A stretch of DNA of 35,020 bases from a virus. Below the pieces are notes generated by a model, which made no database searches, was not told where the DNA came from, and was given only the letters and a program-made list of their open reading frames with translations. Both the position numbers and the translations under genes were made by a program. The stretch lies in IMG/VR virus record IMGVR_UViG_3300029286_000140, positions 1 through 35,020 of that record. The stretch is one strand, 5' to 3'. Shown here piece by piece: positions 23,115-32,100 of this stretch (position 1 is the first letter of the stretch; the number at the start of each line of letters is the position of its first letter).

Positions 23115-23510
23115 TTACAGCAGTAATTCGAATTTGAGAGTATTGCCGCCAACTGCCAATGCCTTGGCGACCACCGTTTCGCCCTGTCCCGCTGTTTTCA
23201 GCTGACCGGTCGCGGGATTGAAACTGAGCGAATCGCCGAAGGCGATCTGCCCGCTGATGTTGTCGGTCTCGTAGATCCCACCGCGCATGAAGATCGTCAC
23301 CTTGTTGCGGTCTGTTGCCGCCGGAGTCACATACTTCGGTTTGTCGAGGCGACAGAGCAGCCCGATCGGTTTGTCGGCGGCATCGGCGACGACCTGGAAC
23401 AGATCGCTCTCGACCAACTTCACCAACTGGCCCGGAGTGCCCGGACCTAACAGTTCCCCATCGCCGTAGGCGATTCCGGGATGGGAAGCATTGAAGAATA
23501 CATCACTCAT
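23115..23510 (-). CDS. Head decoration protein-like
   Basis: A 131-residue beta-rich protein with GELLGPGTPGQLVKLVE at the N-terminus, GGIYETDNISGQIAFGDSL in the middle and VVAKALAVGGNTLKFELLL at the end. This matches the pattern of small capsid decoration/stabilisation proteins. The place between scaffold and capsid genes fits. Lambda gpD-like function is inferred. Confidence 0.65.
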   Translation of the reverse strand: MSDVFFNASHPGIAYGDGELLGPGTPGQLVKLVESDLFQVVADAADKPIGLLCRLDKPKYVTPAATDRNKVTIFMRGGIYETDNISGQIAFGDSLSFNPATGQLKTAGQGETVVAKALAVGGNTLKFELLL

Positions 23511-23579
23511 CGTAGTATCCTGATTCTGATTGTTTCACTGAATTGCTATTTCACTTGGGGAGAGAAATGGCTACGTCTG

Positions 23580-24158
23580 TCAGGCAGCGTCCTGAGCGTC
23601 GCGGACTTCCCTTAAGCCCTTCGACAGCCGGTCGACCAGACCGCCAGGTTTATCGTCAACCAGCGCCGGATCGACCCCGGCGTCGCTCCGCATCACCTTC
23701 TTTTTCGCCGGATCATCTGGCTCCTTCTTGGCAGCCACTTCCGGCATGGTATCGACCATCGACTTGGCAGCGGTGAACGAGGCATCATCGAGTGAGGCCA
23801 GCCGTTCGATCTCTTTCGTCCGGTCTACGTCGCCGGCGAATGTCCGCCCGCGTTTCTCCCAGAGGGTGACCAATTCCGAGGCGCGGGTTCTGCGAGCAGC
23901 CTGCTGGCGCTCTTCTTCGTGAGCCTTCGCCTTACCCATCAGCTCGTCGACTTGTTTTTTCAGCGACTCATTCTCTTTGGTGAGCCGCTCGATCTCTTCG
24001 TCCTTCTTCGACTTGACGGCGGCCTCGGCGCGTTGCTTTTCGGCCGCTGCTGTCTCTTCGGCATTGGTCTTCGTCTCGAGCTTCTTTTTCAGCTCCTCGA
24101 CTTCGCCTTTCAGCCGTTCATTTTCAGTTTGCAGTTTTTTGATATCCTCGTCGGACAT
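23580..24158 (-). CDS. Nested scaffold protein, internal start (Nu3-like)
   Basis: Inside the protease-scaffold gene an ATG at 24158 is preceded by a perfect GGAGG (24168-24164) five bases away. In-frame translation would give a 192-residue protein: MSDEDIKKLQTENERLKG, a long coiled coil (about residues 4-120), then a Lys/Asp-rich C-terminus. This mirrors lambda, where Nu3 starts inside gene C. The separate scaffold would be the main assembly core, and the longer product would carry the protease. Strongly suggested by the SD, not proven. Confidence 0.65.
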   Translation of the reverse strand: MSDEDIKKLQTENERLKGEVEELKKKLETKTNAEETAAAEKQRAEAAVKSKKDEEIERLTKENESLKKQVDELMGKAKAHEEERQQAARRTRASELVTLWEKRGRTFAGDVDRTKEIERLASLDDASFTAAKSMVDTMPEVAAKKEPDDPAKKKVMRSDAGVDPALVDDKPGGLVDRLSKGLREVRDAQDAA

Positions 24159-27062
24159 CGCATCCTCCATTGATTTATCTTCTTGACTTGCTACCTTGGT
24201 GATTACCGCCCGTTCATCAGCTCCCTTCCGGTCGAGTAGTCCCATGCCGGTGAAGGTGATGTTGTGCAGGATTTCGTAAACCGGTTTGCCCTGATACTCA
24301 CGGCCTTTGTAATTCTTCAGGTGGGAGCAGTAATCGACTTTCGACTTGAACCTCCGGTGACAGACCGTGCACTCGCCTTCCTCGTAGTCGCACTCCATCG
24401 AGACCTGCCGGACGATCCCCTTCGTCATCAGCTTATAGGCGAGCTGAGAGTTGGGATTGACAGAAGTGTAGAGTTCGCCGTCACACTCGATATAGCCGTC
24501 GTCACTCTCGAAGAACCGCGAATCAACCACGCCGCCAACAATGTCGGTCAAGTCCTGCGAATGCTTCAGATCGACCTTGGTACCGACGGCGCTACGGTAA
24601 TTAGAACGCAACTCTTCCACTGTGAAGAAGTCGCCGTTACGGTTGGCTCCCCCATGCACCAGAATGAAGGTGAAGCGCTTATCTCCGGTCGGTAATACCT
24701 CTTCCGCTACAGCCAATGCCTCGAGTCTGATCTCGCCGGTGATGCTGGTGTGGCAGGCGCGTTCGGCTGCGGTCGGTAAGTTCTTCGAAGTCGATTTGTC
24801 ATCAGCCGCGCTCTTCATCGCCTTCGGCTTGCTGGCGATCAGCAGATATTCTTGAGCGTTCCTTCCCGGTCCCTCCGGCGCATAGCGCGCGATCCCGTAC
24901 GAGACCGCCCGACGACGAAATTCCACATTAGCGAATTTGTCGCCCAACAGTTCTTTCAATTCTGCGGCGGTGGGATAGGCTTTATCCCTGTAGCTCATCA
25001 TCAGACGAGCGCCAATAACCGACGTTCCCTCGATGAATCCTGCAATCAGCTTCTGCATCTCATCGCGGTTGTATTTGGTGCGCGAAGGGAAGTTGCGCCT
25101 CGGGTTGTCCCTGATTTCCTTTCCCTCCCAGCAGGTCATCAGTCCTTCGACGAAGTGGATTTTGTCCTCATAGTCATTGGAACTGAACTGCGTGATGTAG
25201 GGCGGATCGGCATAGACCAGATCGACGGCCACCTTCGGCAGCAGGCTCAGCGCTTCCTGATTGAATACCTTGCACTCTTGCCCGTTGTCGAAGACCAGAT
25301 CGTTGGCATCATGAATGCAATTGACAAACAGTTCCTTGAACGAAACCAGCGATGGATTGCCGAGATGGGTGTCGGGATAACGGCCACGTTCATCGGTGAC
25401 AGGCGCAGTCAATGACTTCTTTGAGCGGGAGAACTCGCCGTAACAGGCGCGAATCAGGCAGACCCGACCGAGCGCGAAGAGGGCGATATCTTTCTTATAG
25501 CCCGACAGATTCTGAATATTGGCGTAAGTGTTGTCCAGAAACTCCAGGATCGGTTTGGTGTAGTAATAGCCGAAGAAGGTCTTGGTGATGAAGTCGCCTG
25601 CCTTGGAATTGGGCTGCAGGATAGCTTCGATCTCGGCGTCGGAAATCGTGACGGTCGAGTTCTCAATTACCGCCCGAGCGATGTGATAGGGATAGGCGAG
25701 CAGGTCGTTTGAGATGACTCGCATTCCCTTCAACTTGTAGTAGTAACCGACGTTTGCTCCGCCGCTGAAAAGGTCGAGAACCGACCTGACGCCATCGGGA
25801 GTATGCTCCCAAATCCAGGTCAGCATATCGTGCTTCGAACCCATGAAAGCCGTCACACGGGCGTCTTCGTCCTTCTCGACTTTCCGACGAAGATCGGCGA
25901 CGGTGGTAAATGGTTCGTAGCGTGCGATAGCATCAGCGGTTGTCTCCGGCGTACAGACGAAGAGATGTTCGCGGGCGTGGGACGCTTCGCCGTCCCGGTT
26001 ACGTCCCGCCATCGTGTAATCGTGGTCGCGGGAGAACATTCGGGAAGAGCGGTTATGCTCCCCGATCAGCCGCTTCATTTCCGGTTCGTTGGGATAGGCA
26101 TGATCGCGGTAAGAAATCACCCAGTACTTGATTCCTTCTGCCTTGGCGAAGACGCCTTCAAAGAACTCGGCGGCATTGACTCTGGTGACCGTTTTATGAT
26201 CGCTGATGAACTTCTTCACCCGGCTCGACTCGTCGATCTCCAGTCCCTTCCAGTGGGTCATCAGCCCTTCGATGAAGTGATATGAAGTCTCGTAATTGGT
26301 GGTCGAGAACTCAGTCGCGTAAGGCGGATCGAAATAGGCGGCGTCGACATTTAGCTCTGGCAGAACGTCGGTGATTTCTCGATTGAAGGCTTTGTTCTCC
26401 TGTCCATTGTCAAAGACCAGCTCGCTGATGCGTATCGCTGTCTTGTGGAAGCGTTCCAGGAATTCTGCAGGGGTATCCGCCGTCCTGCCGTTATTGCCGC
26501 GGGAACTGGATGCGAAATGGCCGTAGCTTCCCGCTGCCGAAATACAGCTCTTACCCAAAGCAAAAAGTGCAATGTCCTTCTTATAACCCTTCAGGTCATC
26601 AATGTTAGCGCGGATGGTGTCGATCAGCGGATGAACGCCGGACTGGAAGAACTTCCCCCGAAAGGTCGTCTGAACGAAATCGCCAGCCTTGGCGTTCGGT
26701 TGCAGGAGTGCCTCGATCTCCTCGGTATTAAGGTGAACATTATTGTTCTCGATGATGGCGCGCGCTATATTGAAACAGTAATGCAATCGGTCGTTGGCAA
26801 AGACCTTTAAGCCCTTGGTCTTATACATGTAAGCGACCACCGCACTGCCGGAGAAGGCGTCGAGTACCGAACCAACTCCGTCCGGGGTCTGTGCCCAGAT
26901 CCAATCGGCAAGTTTCTGCTTGGAGCCGATATAGTTGGTGATATAGGGCGGCAAGTCGCGCGCGGAGTCGATGGTGTCATCGTCCGACGTGAGAGCCTGC
27001 GCCCGATGCAACTCGGCTTCGGTTTCAAGCAGGAATCTGATGCGCTGTTGTTCTAAGGTCAA
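23580..27062 (-). CDS. Tandem D12-class DNA adenine methyltransferase fused to prohead protease and scaffold
   Basis: This 1160-residue polyprotein has four parts. Residues about 40-375 and 403-745 are two homologous D12-class N6-adenine methyltransferases, each with a GSK-type start (YIGSKQK; FMGSKHD), an SAM motif (LDAFSGSAVV; LDLFSGGANV) and DPPY (245-248; 619-622). Residues about 770-955 resemble a U35/S78-like prohead protease: H834 (DLKHSQD) and S888 (RQVSME) are catalytic candidates, with a Cys/His cluster (C898, C901, C912, H914). Residues 969-1090 are a scaffold-like coiled coil; the tail is Lys/Asp-rich. The start is an unusual TTG with no clear SD; the next ATG is at residue 79. 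An ATG at 24818 (residue 749) could yield a methylase-free protease-scaffold. Confidence 0.78.
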   Translation of the reverse strand: MTLEQQRIRFLLETEAELHRAQALTSDDDTIDSARDLPPYITNYIGSKQKLADWIWAQTPDGVGSVLDAFSGSAVVAYMYKTKGLKVFANDRLHYCFNIARAIIENNNVHLNTEEIEALLQPNAKAGDFVQTTFRGKFFQSGVHPLIDTIRANIDDLKGYKKDIALFALGKSCISAAGSYGHFASSSRGNNGRTADTPAEFLERFHKTAIRISELVFDNGQENKAFNREITDVLPELNVDAAYFDPPYATEFSTTNYETSYHFIEGLMTHWKGLEIDESSRVKKFISDHKTVTRVNAAEFFEGVFAKAEGIKYWVISYRDHAYPNEPEMKRLIGEHNRSSRMFSRDHDYTMAGRNRDGEASHAREHLFVCTPETTADAIARYEPFTTVADLRRKVEKDEDARVTAFMGSKHDMLTWIWEHTPDGVRSVLDLFSGGANVGYYYKLKGMRVISNDLLAYPYHIARAVIENSTVTISDAEIEAILQPNSKAGDFITKTFFGYYYTKPILEFLDNTYANIQNLSGYKKDIALFALGRVCLIRACYGEFSRSKKSLTAPVTDERGRYPDTHLGNPSLVSFKELFVNCIHDANDLVFDNGQECKVFNQEALSLLPKVAVDLVYADPPYITQFSSNDYEDKIHFVEGLMTCWEGKEIRDNPRRNFPSRTKYNRDEMQKLIAGFIEGTSVIGARLMMSYRDKAYPTAAELKELLGDKFANVEFRRRAVSYGIARYAPEGPGRNAQEYLLIASKPKAMKSAADDKSTSKNLPTAAERACHTSITGEIRLEALAVAEEVLPTGDKRFTFILVHGGANRNGDFFTVEELRSNYRSAVGTKVDLKHSQDLTDIVGGVVDSRFFESDDGYIECDGELYTSVNPNSQLAYKLMTKGIVRQVSMECDYEEGECTVCHRRFKSKVDYCSHLKNYKGREYQGKPVYEILHNITFTGMGLLDRKGADERAVITKVASQEDKSMEDAMSDEDIKKLQTENERLKGEVEELKKKLETKTNAEETAAAEKQRAEAAVKSKKDEEIERLTKENESLKKQVDELMGKAKAHEEERQQAARRTRASELVTLWEKRGRTFAGDVDRTKEIERLASLDDASFTAAKSMVDTMPEVAAKKEPDDPAKKKVMRSDAGVDPALVDDKPGGLVDRLSKGLREVRDAQDAA

Positions 27063-27187
27063 AATTTTGGTTGATTATGGCCGGGGCGTGTCACTACGAT
27101 GCCATAATAATGACAGGCTGGGGGACAATCCAGAAGTGATGCAATAATTGAAAAATATGAAAAACTACTTCAAGACGAGGAGTCACA
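27063..27187. promoter_or_regulatory. Intergenic region between nuclease-like gene and fusion gene
   Basis: This 125-base gap separates two divergent genes. It is AT-rich near the plus-strand gene, which has a GAGGAG SD site six bases before its ATG. I see no clear minus-strand SD for the TTG at 27062. A promoter for the plus-strand gene is expected, but no box pair is convincing. Confidence 0.35.
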
Positions 27188-28072
27188 ATGCCGGAGGAGA
27201 AGAAGGGGAAGGAGAGCCTCGAACACCTCGATGAGGCAATCGAGTCCTATGGAAAGTTGCGTGACAACGCCTACTCGGTTTCAAAAAACTTTCACAAGTT
27301 AGGAGAGTACGCTCAAGACACCATCGAGTATCTACAATTGCAGCGAGTAAGGGTTGTCTCGTTGGTTGACAAACCTTCCCCGATATACGAGGAATATGCG
27401 CGCAATATTGCGGCGACAGGATCAGCCGCTTCGATTCAGTGCGCAGAGTCCATGCAATCGTTAGATAGACCATACTCTGCCACGTTTGACCTTGTATGCT
27501 CTGGAATAACATCAAGTTACGTAGCTGCCCAGAGCTTGACACCGGCAATTGCCTCGGTAGGCAGGACACAGGTCATTGTCTTAGGGGGCGGGACACCGGT
27601 TACACCTGATAAGATTGAATATCGAGGTGCGCGATTGTCTCTGTCTGAGTTTAAAACAAAGATAGTAGAGATTGACCCCGAACTGGGAGTAAGTCTTGAT
27701 GGTGTGGTCGAGGCGATTGAAGGACAAAAGTCAGATTGGCGGCGTCACGCATTGAGCAGTTTCCGTGAGATTCTGGAACAAATCCTCAGGAAACTTGCAC
27801 CCGACGAAGTGGTGAAGAAGGCAGAGTGGTATGTCCGGAATCCTGATGCCGTGCGAGGCGTGACAAGGCACCAACGAATTAAGTTCATTGCTGAGAGCGC
27901 CAATGCAGAAGCGGGAATTCCCCCTTTGATTCAGAATTTGGCAGACAATCTGCTTGGCTTATTGGGAGACATGCTGGCTGGAGTTCATGCCACATCTCGC
28001 CAGACGGAGGACGAAATCACGTCCATGCTTGAGTCAGCTGCTTGGATGATCTCTAAGGTGGTTTGGAATTAG
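27188..28072 (+). CDS. pPIWI-associating nuclease-like protein (cargo gene)
   Basis: A 294-residue protein on the opposite strand to the phage genes. The C-terminal half (about 180-294) contains the pattern of predicted pPIWI-associating nucleases: WRRHALSSFREILEQILRKL, a variable loop with TRHQRIKFI, and a late VHATSRQTEDEI. The N-terminal half is helical, with a Gly/Pro-rich centre. These domains usually occur in prokaryotic Argonaute-like or other defence systems, but no Argonaute, CARF or ATPase gene is next to it here. Base composition is noticeably more AT-rich than the neighbours, suggesting separate acquisition. A defence or superinfection role is inferred only. Confidence 0.5.
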   Translation: MPEEKKGKESLEHLDEAIESYGKLRDNAYSVSKNFHKLGEYAQDTIEYLQLQRVRVVSLVDKPSPIYEEYARNIAATGSAASIQCAESMQSLDRPYSATFDLVCSGITSSYVAAQSLTPAIASVGRTQVIVLGGGTPVTPDKIEYRGARLSLSEFKTKIVEIDPELGVSLDGVVEAIEGQKSDWRRHALSSFREILEQILRKLAPDEVVKKAEWYVRNPDAVRGVTRHQRIKFIAESANAEAGIPPLIQNLADNLLGLLGDMLAGVHATSRQTEDEITSMLESAAWMISKVVWN

Positions 28073-28142
28073 GCATCCAACCATATTAACGCCGGTTCCA
28101 TAAGAGCGAGGCATTTCGGAGTCACCTTGTTTGGTAACAAGC

Positions 28143-28367
28143 TCACCCATCGGACTCGATCTTGGATACTAATCGCTCGATGAAGTTGACGAAGTCAATT
28201 CGATCATACAGGAGGCTCTTGCCGCTTTTCCCAACTGCGGTTGGGAATCCCGGCTCGCAAGTCCATCGATAGACGGTCGAATATGACACGAAAATGTTAT
28301 ACTCACGAGCGAGGGCGACCATTCTGCCCCGATCAACTAACGCTCTGCCCTTAGATGGTGTTGTCAC
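28143..28367 (-). CDS. Small helix-turn-helix (AlpA/excisionase-like) protein
   Basis: A short protein (74 residues) with a winged-helix/MerR-like pattern: RMVALAREYNIFVSYSTVYR then EPGFPTAVGKSGKSLLYDRI and a final helix. This suits AlpA/excisionase-type DNA-binding proteins, although the first helix is degenerate. The GTG start at 28367 has a GAGG site six bases upstream and overlaps the previous stop; the ATG at 28415 is a possible longer start. It may regulate late genes or the nearby cargo gene. Confidence 0.45.
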   Translation of the reverse strand: MTTPSKGRALVDRGRMVALAREYNIFVSYSTVYRWTCEPGFPTAVGKSGKSLLYDRIDFVNFIERLVSKIESDG

Positions 28368-28692
28368 GCAACGCCTCGGCAGGGGGTACATTGATTGCCT
28401 GAAGTGAAAAATCACCGTAACTTAGAGCCGTCTCCACCTCCAGTACCGACCCTCGCATTCCAAGATACCCCGCCCGCTGCTGATGGAATTCCAGAAAATC
28501 ATCCGGCGTCTTCAGTCCTGCTTCGACCAACCGATTGATCACCCAGTTTGCTTCCTCAGCTTCCGGGCACGATGCATCGAGGTAATACATATCCACGTCG
28601 CCGTCATCCGGATTGTGCATCCAAATGCCGATCGGTAGGAATTCTCCCGTCGCCTCGTCGAAGCGATAGTCTATGAAATAGCGTATTCGCAT
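28351..28692 (-). CDS. Uncharacterised phage protein
   Basis: A 113-residue protein with an aromatic, beta-rich N-terminus (RIRYFIDYRFDEATGEFLPI), an acidic middle and a helical C-terminus. No family recognised. Its start ATG overlaps the stop of the preceding gene (TAATG), so it is translated with the two genes before it. These three genes, between the large kinase-like protein and the helix-turn-helix, appear to be one unit. Confidence 0.6.
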   Translation of the reverse strand: MRIRYFIDYRFDEATGEFLPIGIWMHNPDDGDVDMYYLDASCPEAEEANWVINRLVEAGLKTPDDFLEFHQQRAGYLGMRGSVLEVETALSYGDFSLQAINVPPAEALRDNTI

Positions 28693-29168
28693 TATCCGAT
28701 TGCCCTCTTTGCCGTCTCAATGTACTCTGACCTAATATCCGCCGCGACCTCATCCAACCAAGGATTCTCGCGCCGAAATGCCTGCCACTCTTCCCATATG
28801 GCATTGCCTTCAGGATCGACCTCTTTCGGGTCTATTGCACTGATGGTGTGCGTGAAGTCGTCGGCGACCGCCAGAAGGTTCCGGTCGTCGATCCAGTCAA
28901 ACTTGGTCACGTGCATCAGATGCGACCGCTGCATCGCATCCTCAAAGTGAATTTCCCGCAGGCAGCACCACCAAGTGATGCTCTGCAACTCGCCCGTCTG
29001 GCGATTAAAGAACGGCTGCGGTAACAAAACTTCAAATCCATCGAGATAAAAGGACGTCACAATCGAGTCGCCGTCCTTGATCAGACAGGCAGCGCCATCC
29101 CTCAACAACGCATCCAAGCGCGACTTGATCGTTGCTCGCTCAGATTCCAAGCGTTCAGTCAGGTTCAT
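28692..29168 (-). CDS. Uncharacterised phage protein downstream of kinase-like protein
   Basis: A 158-residue protein with helical ends and a central beta part (SIVTSFYLDGFEVLLPQPFF, then ITWWCCLREIHFEDAM). No family recognised. The ATG overlaps the kinase-like gene stop by four bases (ATGA). Tight coupling suggests it may act with the large upstream protein, for example as a partner or chaperone. Confidence 0.6.
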   Translation of the reverse strand: MNLTERLESERATIKSRLDALLRDGAACLIKDGDSIVTSFYLDGFEVLLPQPFFNRQTGELQSITWWCCLREIHFEDAMQRSHLMHVTKFDWIDDRNLLAVADDFTHTISAIDPKEVDPEGNAIWEEWQAFRRENPWLDEVAADIRSEYIETAKRAIG

Positions 29169-32100
29169 CTTGCTCTCACTACGATGTTCTCTATTTTCCG
29201 ACCATCCGGCAGTTGAGATACGCCATGCCGGCGGAAGATATCCAATACCTTCGTCCGCTCGGTTTCACTCTGAACAGCGACCAAGTCGAGGTTGTCGAGA
29301 ATGGTGACGCTGTTTTTAAATATTGTCTCGTCAGAATGATGGCCGTTTCCAAGCTTCTTGTAATCGTCAATCGTCGAGCGCCTGAACTTACGAACGTGAT
29401 CGTCGGTGACCCGTCCGTATTTGTCACAGTCATAGGTGATGGCGTCCATTCTCCGCAGTAGCGTCGGCTTGAAGTAAAACCCGGTATTCGAATCACCACT
29501 CGACGTGGGCAACTTTCTGATGCGCGTGAAGAAGTAGGATGCGCCGCCCGATTCCATGTCGGCCGAGGGACTCATCCCGCTGACTGGCACGCCGATCCGC
29601 ACCTTCTCAACCGTCGAGACCATCGCGCCATTGTTGGCAAGTGCGGTTTCAAGCATCTCCGGAAGACTACCTTTCCCGGTCACTTGATGGTAAAGTCCAT
29701 AGCCCTTCAGCTCCCGATTGATCTGCTCATCGCTTATATCGAACCGGAGTTGACTGCGCCATCCGGCGTCCCGCTTCTCTTTCCAACCGCTCGTCATAAT
29801 CGAGTACTTCCCTTCGGGATCATATCCCGGTAATTTCGTCACATCGGCAACACCCAACCGATCCGACCAAAAGCTCCTCATTGCCTGAACGCGCTCCGAA
29901 GGCGTGGCGTGATCGCTCTCGAACCGCTGTATCATCTTTTTCCATGCAAGAGAGCTGTCTTCCTTCAGGATATAAGCCTGCTTGGAGAGATACATCATCT
30001 CCGCCTGTTCGGTCGAGGCAAAAGTGGCGTCGACGCCGAGACGTTCCAACTTGCCGAGGAGCCTGTCTGCCGCCTCCGGTGTGCAGTCGGCCATCACCCG
30101 GATTTCCAATTGCCCTTGATGCGAATAGTAATTTTCACTGATCCAGGGGCGATAGATCCCTTCGACGCCATCACCGAGATCGATCTTATACTCAAGACCC
30201 GATGAAGAGAAGCTCGAGTGAACCTGACCAAATGACACCTCCTCACTTTGGACGGTGATCTTCCCACCGACGATCTGTTTCTTATCGCCATGCACGGTTG
30301 TCTGCTTCACTGCAGGCAGCAATTCGCCGGTCGGTTTGACCTGTTTTTCTGATTTCAGATAGCGCTCAAATGTCGCGATTTTCGATTTATCGGTCGTGCC
30401 AATCACGCGCTGAAGTTCATCCAGAACATTGAGGTACTGTTCTGCCATCCCTTTCAGATCTGCGTCGCCTTCTTTAGCTAAGCGCTGCAACGATGTCCGA
30501 AAATTCAGCGCCTTGTTGATCTTCTGTTTGCTGAAACTGTAGTTCCCTTGATTGAGGTGATGGTTCACCGATTTTACTGCAGTCAGGATGTCATCGAAGA
30601 ATACATCGTCCGCCAGCACTCGCCCCGCTGCCTGTCCGATAGTGTCATTGGGACCTGTGCTGAGTAGTGATAGAAGTTTCTTCTCGGACTCCGGGCGGAT
30701 CTTCATGCGCATAATGGTGCGGGTCTTCTTCTTCACCTCCTCGGTGTAAAGCAGGACATTCTGGTCTTCGATATCGACCGTATCGATAGGGAGTGATTTA
30801 CCTTGCCAACCAGCAACCTTTGCCTCTTCGATCAATTTCTCCCGTCCCTCCGGAATTCGCTCCCACTTGCCTTGCTTGGTGCCAGCGACTGGTTTCATCC
30901 CTGTGTCGAAAGTAAACACCGCCGATTTATCGCCAGTGCGCACCCTCAGCAAATCGGTATAGAACGCCTCGAAGTCGCGCCGGATGTTGTTCTTGCGAGC
31001 GAGCGATGTCTCGTAGAACTGCTTCAACTTCAGCGGCTGGCCGGCAAAGCGACGATCGGCGTAAGGACGTAGAATCTCCCGATAGGCGTCGTTGGTAATC
31101 TTCTCAATTTCTCTAATGGTCTGATAGGTCGATTGCAAATTCATTTCGATTTTCTTGTCCCGCCATGCCCTCATAACCGTGTTGTAGTAGGGTTCACCAA
31201 ACCCGAATCCTTGATTCGGATGATATTCAAGTGACAAGCTGTCATCGCCCAGATGCTTGAACAGCTGTCCCTTGTCGATGCCGAGTACTCGACCATCCTT
31301 CAACCGCAGGAACTGCTTTCCGTGGGCGTCATGGTTTGAGATCAGCCAGTCGATTACATGCTCCCTCTGCAGCTGCTCAAGCTCATGTGGCATCAATTTC
31401 TCCGGCAGGATATCGCGGAAATCGAAATCCTTCATCAAATCGGTGCGCCACTTCTGAATCGAACCCGCCTTCCGTCCCTGTCCCGGAACCTCCAACTGAA
31501 TGAACCTCACGTCAATCGCATCGGGATCGATCCGCCGCCCAATCTTGTAGGCAACCTCGTCACCGTAACCGCGGAATTCTTCGGCAACCGGTTTGAATAG
31601 CCATTTTTCACCCTTGGAGTCGGTGAAGAAGTACTTGGTATGCGCACCGTCGATGTCGGCTTTCCCTTGGAATTTGAATGGATCGCCATCCGCAAACTTC
31701 TGCCAAGCATCATCGACATCGGTTACTACAGCGGGCGATACCGGCGCTGATAATGGCGACGGTGGTGGAGTGACCGCAGGTTTAGGCGTCGATGGTTTTG
31801 CCGGTTGAGGCGCTTTCGACTTGGCCGCTTTTCCACCGTGTTTCTCCGCCCACTTTGCCCATTTTGATTCGATGTTTGACTTCGCTGCCTGGATTGCCGC
31901 CGGATCGTCCGAGGTCATCAGTACGATCAGATTATCTTTATCCGCCCATTGGTAATGCTTGATACCGCCCTTTTGGGCAAGCTCTTTTATATCTTTACCG
32001 CCCAGATTCTTCACAGAATTAGTGAAAGAGCCTTGGGCGTAATCGACCTGATTCTTAAGGGCAGACCATTCGGATTCGGAAAGGAGGCTCTTGGCCTCGG

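Noticed and set aside
29165-29700. ADP-ribosyltransferase at the end of the kinase-like protein
   Set aside because: Only a vague resemblance in the last 170 residues. No complete R-S-E set could be placed, so no function was assigned.
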